Positions 28,701 to 37,816 of a DNA stretch of 64,000 bases are shown piece by piece. The translations under genes and the position numbers were made by a program. The stretch is from Candidatus Rifleibacteriota bacterium (GTDB lineage Bacteria; Muiribacteriota; Ozemobacteria; Ozemobacterales; Ozemobacteraceae), in the NCBI GenBank assembly GCA_015233565.1, contig JADFXM010000007.1, positions 62,001 to 126,000 of the forward strand, read 5' to 3'. Every line of letters begins with the position of its first letter. Within the stretch, counting starts at the first letter, position 1. The notes under the pieces were generated by a model. It saw only the letters and a program-made list of their open reading frames with translations, had not been told where the DNA came from and searched no databases.

Positions 28701-29527
28701 AAAAGCTTATCCAAAAGAAAGTTAAAGATCTTCTGATTGTCGATGATGACTTCGAATCAAGAAAGTCGATCATCCAGCTTATCGGTAATGGCGATGTGAA
28801 AACCTGGCAGGCCAGCAGTGTTGAAGAAGCTCTTGAAATAATGAAAAACCACGAGTTCGATTGTATTGTACTGGATATCTTGTTCCCTGGTATGAGCGGC
28901 TTTGACTTTTTGGAAAAGTTGAAATCGGACAAATTCCATAATATCCCGCCAATAATTGTTTATACCGGTAAAGAGCTTAATCGTGAAGATGAAGTAAAAT
29001 TGAGGTTACATGCTGATTCGATAATAATCAAGGGTGTAAGATCTTCTGAACGTCTTTTGGATGAAACTTCTTTGTTTTTGCATCGTGTTGTTGAAAACCT
29101 CCCCCCCACCCAAAAGAAGATGATTCATGAAATACGTGGTTCAGATGAATTATTTGTAAATAAAAAAATTCTGCTTGTTGATGATGACATGCGAAATCTT
29201 TTTGCATTGGGAAAAGTATTTGAGAAGAAAAAAATGATAGTTATAAAAGCCGAAGATGGGAAGAAAGCATTGGCTCAGTTAGAGAAAAATCCTGATGTAA
29301 GCATTATTTTGACTGACATAATGATGCCGGAAATGGATGGATACGAAACAATCAGAACGGTCCGGAATAACCCTAAATTCAGAAAGCTTCCGATAATAGC
29401 TTTAACAGCGAAAGCAATGAAAGAAGACCGGGATAAATGTATCCATGCCGGAGCTAGTGATTATTTATCTAAGCCCATAGAGATCAACAAACTTTTGACG
29501 ATGCTCAGAGTCTGGCTATTTTCCTAA
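25763..29527 (+). CDS. Membrane hybrid histidine kinase with HAMP, GAF and three receivers
   Basis: A 1254-residue kinase. TM1 (about 19-37) and TM2 (about 192-212) bound a helical periplasmic sensor of the four-helix-bundle type. A HAMP domain and a second HAMP-like unit follow (to about 300), then GAF (about 320-465), a Gln-rich coiled coil (about 470-580, QQNELQLQQNELQQ), HisKA with [11 protein letters not shown] (about 584) and an HATPase with GGSGLGLSICREL. Three receivers start at about 865, 987 and 1133 (phosphoacceptors in IILDLILPGISG, IVLDILFPGMSG and ILTDIMMPEMDG). The architecture is typical of complex relay kinases. It is transcribed alone, after the ackA terminator. The ligand is unknown. 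Confidence 0.94.
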   Translation: MLKGKFLSNWKVGHRLLFGFGVKIFFILLLGIFAQQEINKQSEIIDQFYLHPFLVTKSISEVKLDIGRITRNIRNFFLYGSPHPGVEALEQKVFDDELKLEISLNVVRDRFLGDPKEVKDVDLVFQDSKKVIDEVFKEIKAGEFEKAKAFFGEQENRFFQNFEKEVQDISDFAEKKTESFRLESVKAVEHSRNLMNSLLIGIVLLGLLITWLITQSIAKPIESICRHALEIASGAQTDEIIENRKDEIGDLLISLNQIIKADNQMIEQTREIAAGNFAFPVATRSEKDEIGKSIKKMTEFLKKAKDESDQRIWEISGKNRLSELLFGETKESEIGKKVVSFFCDYTGAKIGAIYIFDNSLKKLVLKGGVALPENREIGQEVPIGQGLVGETEIAKKSLLFENIPVDYLKVYSATGEASPQSLLMVPFLFKGELKGILELGYFKRDLKLEAKFLESCSDILSTAIQDAQYREKLEKLLNNVQKQAAQLAVQQNELQLQQNELQQTNEELEQNSEELRVSNEKLILQQKELAQSNEELRLSGELLEKQKGAVCERNIELENIRYAMEQKALELNKANRYKSEFLTKMSHELRTPLNSIMVLSRLLVDNFDGKLPPSDLESLVIINKSGNDLLNLINDILDLAKIEAGKIPLDISLVTPQELAQSVKSAFQPLFEEKKLEFEIKIDENFPKTIKTDGRRLEQIVRNFLSNAYKFTESGKVALHFYVPDMKSSDSSKIFGNKVEISVSDSGIGIPLDKHAKVFEVFEQLDSGIGRKYGGSGLGLSICRELAALLGGEIKLESTPGIGSRFILIIPEEFSERKTEILPIQVSEKRDPLKNSQVATLQQHSASQIHQEPFPDDRNSLRKSEKRILLIEDDANFARVLLKLCKERGFQTIVALHGEEGLVLTEKYLPDAIILDLILPGISGMEVLAKLKESESLRHIPVHVISGSEIVMEALLHGAIGCLKKPVKKEELDESFFKIEKLIQKKVKDLLIVDDDFESRKSIIQLIGNGDVKTWQASSVEEALEIMKNHEFDCIVLDILFPGMSGFDFLEKLKSDKFHNIPPIIVYTGKELNREDEVKLRLHADSIIIKGVRSSERLLDETSLFLHRVVENLPPTQKKMIHEIRGSDELFVNKKILLVDDDMRNLFALGKVFEKKKMIVIKAEDGKKALAQLEKNPDVSIILTDIMMPEMDGYETIRTVRNNPKFRKLPIIALTAKAMKEDRDKCIHAGASDYLSKPIEINKLLTMLRVWLFS

Positions 29528-30304
29528 AAAAAATTACGTCCTCCCGATAATTCAGAAGAAATGTTGGATTATTTAATATCGCTCAAATCCACTGAGATAG
29601 TCAGTGGTGTGGTGTGGTGTGGTGTGGTGTGGGGCGGGGGGCCCCAAGTAGATCACGAACCAACATTGTTGGTGAGTGTTTCTGAACAAGATTACGTAAA
29701 GTGGTAAAACTTCTTATTTTGCTAAACCTCGGTGAACACTCCATTCCTGAAGGAAGGCGAAGGACATTGTCCGTAGAGCTTCTCCCCAAAAGCCACCGAC
29801 AAGGTGTGTGGTAGTTTAATTTGAATAATTGAATTTGCTCTTTTTCAGGCTCGGAAATTTGCGCACCTGCAAGCCGTACCACTTGAAATTAAGGAGTGGC
29901 TAACAGCAATTATCCATTTTAAGTTCAGATGCAACTTTGCAAGTAGTTACGTTTTTTTTTGTGGAAAATTTATAACACGATGAAAAGACATTTATAAAAA
30001 AAAACTAATGCAAATTGGCAAAAATTTGGTGTTTCTTAAACCTTTTTTTGTAAGACCGAACTCTCTATGGTTCGTGATTTGTAGCACCACTGGAACCGAA
30101 CGGTTCCGGATTTCGCTTCGCACTCAAAGGATAATTGCTGAGTAGCGAAAATATTGCTTTCTATTTTTTTTAAAATTGGTTAAACTTAGTAATTCTCATT
30201 AAAGGATTGAATATTTTAGAAATTTTGCGAGCTTTAATTGATATATAAAGGAATCTGTTTTTTGTGTGGGCCTCGAGTAATTTCGACTTGAGTGAAGGGT
30301 AAGT
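29528..30304. other. Long intergenic region with a GTGGT microsatellite
   Basis: No believable gene lies here. Positions 29604-29640 hold about five perfect GTGGT units followed by a G-rich run and CCCC. Apparent reading frames through it are low-complexity artefacts. The right end is AT-rich and should carry the promoter of the kinase gene at 30305. Confidence 0.5.
29604..29645. repeat. GTGGT microsatellite
   Basis: Tandem GTGGT pentanucleotides (about five copies) run into GGGGCGGGGGGCCCC. Such tracts are prone to slippage and to G-quadruplex formation. It lies about 80 bases after the hybrid kinase stop codon, so it could affect the transcript end, but it is not in a promoter. Confidence 0.85.
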
Positions 30305-32020
30305 ATGGCTGATTTGCAAAAAATTCTTATCGTCGATGACAAACCTGAAAATATTTTCGCATTAAAAAAAGTCTTAGATGGTCTTGGTTGTGAATTTGTT
30401 TGTGCTCGAAGTGGCCCTGAAGCTTTAAAAACCGTTCTAAACAACGTCTTTTCTCTTGCAATAATCGATGTAAAAATGCCCGAAATGGATGGATTTGAAC
30501 TTGCGAGTTATTTAATTTCAGAAGAAGAAGGGAAAAATTTTCCGATTATTTTTTTATCGGGACATTGTCAGGATGAGAGTAATATTTTTAAGGGATATGA
30601 AACCGGGGCTATTGATTTTCTTACAAAGCCAATTGATCCAGTCATTATCAGGTCAAAAGTAAAAGTATTCCTCAAACTTGATGCGCAGAAAAGGGAAATT
30701 ATCCTTGCGCATCAGGAACTACAAGGGTCAATGGAAAAATTGAACCTCCTGAATTCCCAACTTGAGAAGGAAATTGTCGAAAGAAGACTAATTGAAAAAA
30801 AACTTGAGGAAGCCCGCAAAGAAGCCGTCTCAGCAAATGACGCAAAAAGCCGGTTTTTGGCAGTAGTAAGCCATGAAGTAAGAAATCCTCTGAATGCAAT
30901 TATCGGATATTCTCAAGTATTGGTTAATGCTGAAGAACTTCCCGAAGAATATCGAAATGATAGTAAGGTGATATTAGCCCGGGGAAATGATCTTCTTAAA
31001 ATAATAGATGGCCTCCTGGACCATTCCAAAATTGAAGCCGGCAAAGTTGATATTGCAGAAATTGATTTTTCAATTTCCTCTCTTATGACTGAAGTAATGG
31101 ATACTTTTTCCTTAAAAGCCAAACAACGAGATAATTTACTGACTTTTAAAGTTGATCCTTCAATACCAACTTGGCTTAAGGGAGACCCGAATAAACTGAA
31201 GCAAATTCTTTTTAATCTTTTAGGAAATGCTATTAAATTTACGGAAAATGGAAGAGTTGAAGTCCGTGCTAGTTTATTCAGCCACTCCGATAAAGAAAAA
31301 TTGGGATTGAAATTTTCAATTTCTGATACGGGAATAGGAATTTCCTCTGAAACAATTGGTCTTCTTTTTAACCCATTTGTACAAGTTGGAGTCGAAACCC
31401 AAAAAAAATTTGGAGGTTCTGGTTTAGGTTTATCAATATCTAAAAAATTGATCGAACTGATGGGCGGAGAAGTTACTGTTGAAAGCGTTCTTGGAGCAGG
31501 TAGTACTTTTAACTTCAGCGTTTTTGTGCGCCACGGTAAAGAAAAGAAATTTTTGCCTGAAATCTCTTTAAAAATTGAAGACCCATCCAAATCGGTACCG
31601 GAATTTTCCAAAAATGCTGATATGCTTATTCCGGTGTTGATTGTAGAAGATGATGCTCAAAACAGGCTACTGACGAAACTCGTTCTGAAAAAGAAAGGAT
31701 GCCGGGTGTTTGAAGCTGAAAATGGCATGGAGGCTCTCGAGCTTTTTCAGAAAAACCGATTCAGTCTTATAATGATGGATCTCCAGCTTCCCGGAATCGA
31801 TGGCTTCGAAGCCGCAGCCAAAATGAAGGAACAGGAGAAAGAAAGTGGGCGCTCCACTCCAATTGTGGCATTAACTGCTTGTGTGACTCCGGAAATTCGG
31901 GAAAAATGCCTTTCTGTTGGAATGCATGATTATTTATCCAAACCCCTCGACTTCGAAAAATTAGATAGTATTGTAAACGAACTACGAAAAAACGTTTTTC
32001 CGGAAAAATTCGGGAGTTAA
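30305..32020 (+). CDS. Soluble REC-HisKA-HATPase-REC hybrid kinase
   Basis: A 571-residue cytoplasmic hybrid kinase. A receiver (about 1-125, ILIVDDKPENIFAL, IDVKMPEMDG, FLTKPIDP) is followed by a coiled coil, HisKA with FLAVVSHEVRNPLNAI (His about 187), an HATPase with DTGIGI and GGSGLGLSISKKLIE, and a C-terminal receiver (VLIVEDDAQNRLL, IMMDLQLPGIDG, YLSKPLD). The layout is as in the kinase at 2613-4325, but the two are not close copies. It probably receives phosphate from another kinase. An AAGGGTA leader precedes the ATG. Confidence 0.93.
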   Translation: MADLQKILIVDDKPENIFALKKVLDGLGCEFVCARSGPEALKTVLNNVFSLAIIDVKMPEMDGFELASYLISEEEGKNFPIIFLSGHCQDESNIFKGYETGAIDFLTKPIDPVIIRSKVKVFLKLDAQKREIILAHQELQGSMEKLNLLNSQLEKEIVERRLIEKKLEEARKEAVSANDAKSRFLAVVSHEVRNPLNAIIGYSQVLVNAEELPEEYRNDSKVILARGNDLLKIIDGLLDHSKIEAGKVDIAEIDFSISSLMTEVMDTFSLKAKQRDNLLTFKVDPSIPTWLKGDPNKLKQILFNLLGNAIKFTENGRVEVRASLFSHSDKEKLGLKFSISDTGIGISSETIGLLFNPFVQVGVETQKKFGGSGLGLSISKKLIELMGGEVTVESVLGAGSTFNFSVFVRHGKEKKFLPEISLKIEDPSKSVPEFSKNADMLIPVLIVEDDAQNRLLTKLVLKKKGCRVFEAENGMEALELFQKNRFSLIMMDLQLPGIDGFEAAAKMKEQEKESGRSTPIVALTACVTPEIREKCLSVGMHDYLSKPLDFEKLDSIVNELRKNVFPEKFGS

Positions 32021-32069
32021 CCACCACCATCGTTCGGTTACCAAGCACTGCTCAGTCACCCACTGCTTA

Positions 32070-32286
32070 TACCAATTTCAATTAGTTCGTTCATCCGACC
32101 TATTTCGTGCTTCAGGTCTGCGTAAATTGGAGTTGGGTCTGACAGAAATGAATGGTTCAACCATTCCAGTAAGGGCTCCTTATTTTCATGAAAGTTCCTT
32201 CTTTTCTTGCAAAATATACCGATCCAACTTCATTTTAACCAAATCAAAGTTCTTGGGGTGATGCACATATTTTTTGGGATTGGTAT
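32070..32286. repeat. Family C MITE-like element, copy 1
   Basis: A 217-bp element with termini TACCAATTTCAATTAG and TTTTGGGATTGGTA and the direct repeat TTA on each side (32067-32069, 32287-32289 region). Its flanks additionally share a duplicated block, GCTCAGTCACCCACTGCTTA (about 32050-32069 and 32299-32318), so a larger local duplication also occurred. It is non-coding. Confidence 0.85.
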
Positions 32287-32404
32287 TAATCACTCGCTGC
32301 TCAGTCACCCACTGCTTAACCCGAAGTTCCAAATGCGGCACATTGATAGAGTTCTGATTGGAGCAGTGCAAGAAGGAGAAATTCGCGTTAATCAAAAAAG
32401 GACT

Positions 32405-32467
32405 CTGTCCATGTGAACCTTTGGATGTTCTCTTGGGATCATGATCTTCAAGGTATTACATGGACAG
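32405..32467. other. 10-bp inverted repeat pair of unknown origin
   Basis: CTGTCCATGT (32405-32414) and ACATGGACAG (32458-32467) are perfect inverse complements 43 bases apart. This could be a hairpin or the ends of a very short element. The surrounding region up to 32639 shows no gene. Confidence 0.4.
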
Positions 32468-32639
32468 GTTTTTTGGGGAAAATAGGCTCAAACAATCATC
32501 CTACTTGTGCTTTATTCCATTTTAGACTTGGAACTTCGGCTTAATCGTCCGGGGGGTGTATTCTTGGACAGTTCAATAATTCACCTGTTGACGCTTTGCC
32601 ATTCTTCTTCAATGAAGATTTGATTGTCTTAATAGCCTC

Positions 32640-33641
32640 CTAAAAAATTCCGTGGCTTTTGTAAAAAGCTGCGGCTGCCTGGTGAAGCATTTTAGAATCT
32701 ACCCCAACCAGCGCTTTTTTTAGATCGATTGATTCTGTCATATTGGAGATAGAGGTGAGATAGTCACTGTTTGAAAAAATAATCTGAAGAATTGTTTCAA
32801 CCTTTTCCGATTCGAAACTATCCGTAGTAATCAACAAAGCTCTGAGTCCCAATGTATTCACATTTTCAGTGACCCCTCGATAAGCGCCGGCTAAAATTGT
32901 CTCGGAAGTAAAATAGGGTCGTCCATCAAGCATTATTTTCAAATTGTAATCAGGAAGAGAAATTAGTCTAATTGGTTTTTCATTTGAGAGCAGCGAGAAG
33001 CCCTCAACCGGAACTCCTCCCGTGAAGAAAATGGCATCAATATATCCCGATTTCAAAGCATCAGTTGCTTTGGCAAGACTAAGAAATTTCGGATGGAAAT
33101 CCGTAGACTTTATTCCGCATTCATCAAGAAGTATTTTTGCATTTAATGCTGTTCCGCTGCCCTCTTCGCCGATGGAAACCTGTTTTCCTTTCAGGTCCAG
33201 AGGGGTTTTGATGGGAGAATCATTCAGGACGATCAGATGAACGGATTCAGAATATAACGCGGCAAGAATTCTTAGGTTGGGAAAGGGTTTCCCCTCAAAA
33301 ATTCCTTTGCCGAAATAAGCATCATATGCAATATCACTTTGTACCAAAGCAAGAGTGACTTCTTTGCTTCGGAGAAGTTCAATATTGGAAACAGAGCCAT
33401 TTGTCGGTTCTGAAATTGTTAGAATATCCTCCATTCTGGAGTTAAAGAGCCTGGCGATTGCCGATCCAAGGGAATAATAAACCCCGTTAATTCCGCCTGT
33501 CCCTATTATGTAGAATTTCTTAAGCAAAGCTGTTCTGAATTTCGAGTCAGCTCCGACATATTTGCTCACAGAGCTAAAAAATAAAGCCAATGCAATAATT
33601 AAAAACAAATTGTACACTTTATTATTTAAATTTACCCTCAT
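32640..33641 (-). CDS. TAXI-family (TRAP-type) solute-binding protein, orphan
   Basis: A 333-residue periplasmic binding protein with an N-terminal export or anchor segment (about 8-26). The TAXI signature is clear: FYIIGTGGINGVYYSLGSAIA, EPTNGSVSNIELL, LALVQSDIAYDAYFG, KGKQVSIGEEGSGTALNAK and the DAIFFTGGVP block. TAXI proteins bind small organic anions for TRAP transporters. No TRAP membrane subunit is nearby, so it may serve as a sensor. The start at 33641 has GGGAGG six bases upstream; a longer frame from 33812 is rejected. It is the last of five closely spaced genes, 40 bases after the diguanylate cyclase. Confidence 0.88.
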   Translation of the reverse strand: MRVNLNNKVYNLFLIIALALFFSSVSKYVGADSKFRTALLKKFYIIGTGGINGVYYSLGSAIARLFNSRMEDILTISEPTNGSVSNIELLRSKEVTLALVQSDIAYDAYFGKGIFEGKPFPNLRILAALYSESVHLIVLNDSPIKTPLDLKGKQVSIGEEGSGTALNAKILLDECGIKSTDFHPKFLSLAKATDALKSGYIDAIFFTGGVPVEGFSLLSNEKPIRLISLPDYNLKIMLDGRPYFTSETILAGAYRGVTENVNTLGLRALLITTDSFESEKVETILQIIFSNSDYLTSISNMTESIDLKKALVGVDSKMLHQAAAAFYKSHGIF

Positions 33642-33681
33642 TTTTTCCTCCCTTCCGGTTTTGGCAAAAAGCCAATCATGG

Positions 33682-35733
33682 TCACTCCATTTCAGTCGAG
33701 TAAATGTTTGTGCAATTTCTTCCTTGTTTTTTGCAATAGTACAACGCTTTATCAGAGAATTTGACCAGTTCTGCTTTGCTTTTTGCCATTTTTGGATACT
33801 CCGCAATTCCAATACTTATCGTTACACTGAGTGGTTTTTCCTGTCCTGAAAAGTTATTGGTCTCAACTGTTTTTCTAAGGCGCTCGGCAAAGACAATAGC
33901 TTGTTCTGCAGTTGTTCTGGGAAGAATTATCGTGAATTCTTCACCACCATAACGACATGGGATATCTGTATCTCTGACGCTTTCCTTCAGAAGCTTTGCA
34001 ACTTCTTTCAAAACCATGTCCCCTTGCTGGTGTCCCCAGGTGTCGTTAAATTTCTTGAAATGATCGATATCAAAAAGAATCAGGGAAATGGGGTCATTGA
34101 AACGGGTTGATCGTTTGAGCTCTTCATCCAGCTTCAATTGGAAATATCTGTGAATAAAGAGTTGCGTAAGGCCGTCGGTTATTGCAAGTTCATTCAGTCG
34201 GGCGTTGGCTATCGAAAGGGCGGTTTGGGATGCAATAGTCATCAAAAGATCCAGTTCATCACCCATGAAAGGAGAATTATCAAGCCTGTCAGCAAGGTTG
34301 ATCACTCCGATTGCTTTTCCGTTGATCAGAAGGGGCGCGCACAAAACCATTGAAGGAAGCTGCAGATCAAATGAATCATTATACTTCAAAAAGTTCTCAT
34401 CATTCTGACAGTCCAGGGAGATTTTTGCGACTCCTTCTTCCAAAGCTTTTCCGGCAAGGCCGATTCCCTTTTTCAAAAGGACGTAAGATCTTATAACTTT
34501 TTTCTCGGGCATAGGAAGTTCTTCTGAAATCTTTACGCTCGACAAACGAAGTCGTTCGTCGGCTTCTTCAAGGAGCATGATGGATCCGCGCTTTGCCTTG
34601 AAAATCAACACGACATGGGCAAGCGCTTTGTCTAGGGCCTCTTGATAGGTAGCGGACCTGTTGATAATACTTGAAATATTGTACAAAGCAGTCAATTCAA
34701 ACACTTTTTTCCTGATTTTTACAGTCATTTGATTGAAGCAGGAGGCTAGAAATCCAATTTCATCACGTCTGTTCGAGCGAACATCCACTTCGAGATTCCC
34801 CATAGAAATTTCATTTGCTTTGTCGGCCATCATTATAATGGGGGAAGTCATTTGTATGCTGAAGAAAGTGCCAAAGAAAAAAGCGACCAATGCAACAATA
34901 GCTATTACTCCGAAAGTCCCGGTTTTCATATTTTTGACCAGGGAAAAAACTTCTTTCCCTTCCTGGGTTACTATGATATTCAATCCGGTGGAGGGCATGG
35001 GAAGAATCACCGCAATGCTGGATGCCTCAGTCTCGTTATTAAAGAAAACTTCATAGGCGCCGTATTCCTGCTTGACCAGATGTTTTACAAGTTCAGGGTC
35101 CAATTGGTTTTGTCCCAGAACTTCCATTCCTGCCTGATCGACAAGGGATACGTGGAAAGAGGTTCCGAGTGCGATTCTATCCAGACTCTTTTTTAACTTT
35201 TGAAATGAAACGCTTAAGAGAATTCTGAAATCAGAGTTTGGGTCTGGCAAAGACTCAAACAGAAAGAATTTTCCCGGGTAAAAAACCAACTTCTTTTTCA
35301 GGGAAAAAATCCCTTTTTCGTTCTCAGAAAAATTTGGCGTTTCGTTATATTCCTTTCGGGAATGGGCCACGATTGCCCTACTGTTATTATTGTACAAGAT
35401 GCAATATTCAAGAAACTCGTAATTCATTTTCAGCTCCCGCAGTGCTTCGGAAGCTTCAGGAGAATTTGGAGTCTCCAGTCTTTTATCTGTTTTTAAAAGC
35501 GCTATGAGTCCCCGGTAAAGCTGAAGATAGTCCTCAATTTCGCTTTTTACCTGTTGGACAGCTTGGAGATTACTTTTTATTATCAGGTTGTGCGTGATTT
35601 GCGACAAAATACTTAAAGAGTACAACCCGAGAGCGACAAGTGGTACAACTGCCATAAAAAGGACGGCGAGCCATGCCTTAACTTTGATGCTGTGAATAAA
35701 AGGAATCTTTTGATTAAGGACTGGTTCCGTCAT
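33682..35733 (-). CDS. Membrane diguanylate cyclase (sensor-HAMP-GAF-GGDEF)
   Basis: A protein of about 683 residues with TM1 (about 20-42), a periplasmic sensor of about 245 residues, TM2 (about 290-312), HAMP, a GAF domain (about 370-520) and a C-terminal GGDEF domain. The catalytic block is RYGGEEFTIILP with DIDHFKKFNDTWGHQ, so cyclic-di-GMP synthesis is expected; no RxxD inhibitory site is obvious before it. The start at 35733 keeps the first helix near the N-terminus. A start at 35793 would overlap ligA by 35 bases, and neither has a clear ribosome site. It sits between ligA and the TAXI protein gene. Confidence 0.92.
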   Translation of the reverse strand: MTEPVLNQKIPFIHSIKVKAWLAVLFMAVVPLVALGLYSLSILSQITHNLIIKSNLQAVQQVKSEIEDYLQLYRGLIALLKTDKRLETPNSPEASEALRELKMNYEFLEYCILYNNNSRAIVAHSRKEYNETPNFSENEKGIFSLKKKLVFYPGKFFLFESLPDPNSDFRILLSVSFQKLKKSLDRIALGTSFHVSLVDQAGMEVLGQNQLDPELVKHLVKQEYGAYEVFFNNETEASSIAVILPMPSTGLNIIVTQEGKEVFSLVKNMKTGTFGVIAIVALVAFFFGTFFSIQMTSPIIMMADKANEISMGNLEVDVRSNRRDEIGFLASCFNQMTVKIRKKVFELTALYNISSIINRSATYQEALDKALAHVVLIFKAKRGSIMLLEEADERLRLSSVKISEELPMPEKKVIRSYVLLKKGIGLAGKALEEGVAKISLDCQNDENFLKYNDSFDLQLPSMVLCAPLLINGKAIGVINLADRLDNSPFMGDELDLLMTIASQTALSIANARLNELAITDGLTQLFIHRYFQLKLDEELKRSTRFNDPISLILFDIDHFKKFNDTWGHQQGDMVLKEVAKLLKESVRDTDIPCRYGGEEFTIILPRTTAEQAIVFAERLRKTVETNNFSGQEKPLSVTISIGIAEYPKMAKSKAELVKFSDKALYYCKKQGRNCTNIYSTEME

Positions 35734-35758
35734 GAGTCGATTAAAAATACAAAATTTT

Positions 35759-37771
35759 TCATTTTCCGGCCATTTCCACCAGTTTAAGTTCATTGATAAT
35801 TGGAATTTTCAAGTCGAGAGCTTTGCCTTTTTTTGTAGAGGAAAAGTTTTCCGGTTCAAGGGATCCGATGACAAGGAAATCTGTTTTTGAGGAAACTGAG
35901 GAAGAAACTCTTCCGCCATTTTTCTTAACCAGCTCTTCAAGTTGTCGACGCGGTAATGTGGCTTCTCCTGTTATCACAAAAGTTTTTCCATTCAGAGGTA
36001 ATTCTCCTGTTGAGGTAGTTTCATCAGTTTTGTCGGGACCTTTCCAGAAGCTCTCTAAATCGCGTAAGAATTGCTGGTTTGCTGGATTTTTCAGGAAATC
36101 CAATGCTGCTGATGCCATCTTTTCCCCGATGCCGGGAATTTGAAGAAGTCCGGAAATATCTGCGCCGGTTAATTCGGAAATATTCCTGAAGTGGCGGGAA
36201 ATTTCTTCAGCGGCTACTGATCCGATGTTGGGGATGCCAAGACCGGCAATTACGCTGGAAAACTTGACTTTGCGTGCTTTTTCGATATTGGCCAGAATTT
36301 TGTCGGCAAGTTTTTCGCCCATTCTTTCGACTTGCAGCAAATCCTCTTTTCGAATTCTGAAAATATCACTTTTCTGATTCACCAGACCTGATGCAATAAG
36401 CTTTTCAACAAGCTTTCCACCGATATTTTCAATTTCCAGGTTCTCGACGAAATAAAGTACTTTTCTGCTCAAAACTCCTTGGCATTCGCTATTGGAGCAG
36501 GTTATGACTGTTGAAGCATCCTCGCCGGGACCATTTTTCTCAATTTTAATAGGTCCATTACATGAAGGGCACGTAAGAGGGGGTTGAATTTCGGCTTCAT
36601 TTCCAATTCTTTCCTCGGGCAACGAGCAAACTACATATGGAATGATGTATCCGGCCTTTTCGACAAGAACGCTGTCTCCGGAGCGGATATCCTTTTCTCT
36701 GATTTGATCAAGGTTGTGAAGTGATGCACGCGAAACCGTTGTTCCGCCTAATTCTACGGGTTCGAGATTGGCCACAGGAGTTAATTGGGATCTTCCAACC
36801 TGCCAGACTATGGAACGGATTTTTGTTTTGACCTGTTGTTGCGCGAATTTATACGCTATTGCCCATCGCGGAGCTTTTGAAGAATCAGCCAGCTCGTTTC
36901 TTGTGGATAGGCTGTCCACTTTGAGAACTGCCCCGTCGATGTCGAAATCAAGTTTATCGCGGATTTCTTGGACGTTCCTCAGAAAATCTGAAATGTCATT
37001 CAGGTTATGGCATTTTCTACGGACTTCACAAACAGAAAAACCACTTTCGGAAAGAAAGTCCAACACTTTTTCATGAGTTTTGAATCCAAGTTCGAATGCT
37101 TGGGCGATATCGTAAAGCCAGATTCTGATCCCTCGTTCGAGCGAAATTTTCGGGTCAAGGTTTTTCAGGGTTCCCGAGGCAAGATTTCTACAGTTTTTGA
37201 AAGGCTCCTCGCCATTTTCGAACTTGATCCTGTTTAGTTCAACCAATCGAGATCTGGGGATGTAAATTTCCCCTCTCAGGTCCATATCGCGTTTGTCAGA
37301 AATGTTCAACGGAAGTGAGCGAATGGTTCGGACGTTTGTTGTTACCAAATCTCCGGTTTCTCCGTCACCACGGGTCAGTGCTGAAAGAAATTCGCCATTC
37401 GAATAATTCAGGGAAATTGAGACTCCATCAATTTTCAATTCACAGATAATTGGAAAAACCGAATCCCCTGCGTTTTTTTTCATTCGGTCAATCCACTCTT
37501 GGAGTTCATTCAGGGAATATGCGTTGTCCAGGCTTAACATCTGAATGCGATGAGGAGCCGACTCAAAAGAAGTGGCGGCTCCCCCTACTCTTTGTGTTGG
37601 GGAATTAGGGGACTTGAATTCGGGGTTTGCTTCTTCCAGGTTACGCAATTCAGCCATTAGTTTATCAAATTCACCATCGCTTATAAGCGGATTTGATTCG
37701 GCGTAGTAGGCGTGTTCATGTCTGGCGATGATTTTTCTTAATTCTTCGATCCGATCCTTTATTCCTGGCAT
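35759..37771 (-). CDS. ligA: NAD-dependent DNA ligase
   Basis: A 670-residue essential replication and repair ligase. Visible are the Ia domain (HEHAYYAESNPLISDGEFD), the adenylation site ELKIDGVSISL with the nucleophilic Lys, TRGDGETGDLVTTNVRT, the OB fold, the zinc-finger cysteines (CPSCNGPI and CSNSECQG), the helix-hairpin-helix region (IPNIGSVAAEEIS and QIPGIGEKMA) and a C-terminal BRCT domain (GKTFVITGEATLPR). All are intact. The start at 37771 (MPGIKDRIEEL) is chosen; a TTG seven codons upstream is possible. It is embedded in a signalling gene run, 45 bases after the beta-propeller gene and 25 bases before the cyclase. Confidence 0.97.
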   Translation of the reverse strand: MPGIKDRIEELRKIIARHEHAYYAESNPLISDGEFDKLMAELRNLEEANPEFKSPNSPTQRVGGAATSFESAPHRIQMLSLDNAYSLNELQEWIDRMKKNAGDSVFPIICELKIDGVSISLNYSNGEFLSALTRGDGETGDLVTTNVRTIRSLPLNISDKRDMDLRGEIYIPRSRLVELNRIKFENGEEPFKNCRNLASGTLKNLDPKISLERGIRIWLYDIAQAFELGFKTHEKVLDFLSESGFSVCEVRRKCHNLNDISDFLRNVQEIRDKLDFDIDGAVLKVDSLSTRNELADSSKAPRWAIAYKFAQQQVKTKIRSIVWQVGRSQLTPVANLEPVELGGTTVSRASLHNLDQIREKDIRSGDSVLVEKAGYIIPYVVCSLPEERIGNEAEIQPPLTCPSCNGPIKIEKNGPGEDASTVITCSNSECQGVLSRKVLYFVENLEIENIGGKLVEKLIASGLVNQKSDIFRIRKEDLLQVERMGEKLADKILANIEKARKVKFSSVIAGLGIPNIGSVAAEEISRHFRNISELTGADISGLLQIPGIGEKMASAALDFLKNPANQQFLRDLESFWKGPDKTDETTSTGELPLNGKTFVITGEATLPRRQLEELVKKNGGRVSSSVSSKTDFLVIGSLEPENFSSTKKGKALDLKIPIINELKLVEMAGK

Positions 37772-37816
37772 AATTGTCCAAACAACTCCCAATTGTTTAA
37801 ATGTTACTGTTGAATT

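Noticed and set aside
29601-29882. 93-codon frame on the minus strand across the GTGGT tract
   Set aside because: Its C-terminus is a translation of the microsatellite (Pro/His/Thr repeats) and the rest has no family signature or ribosome site.
33642-33812. 57-residue extension on the TAXI binding protein
   Set aside because: It overlaps the end of the cyclase gene, and the signal segment with its GGGAGG site begins at 33641.
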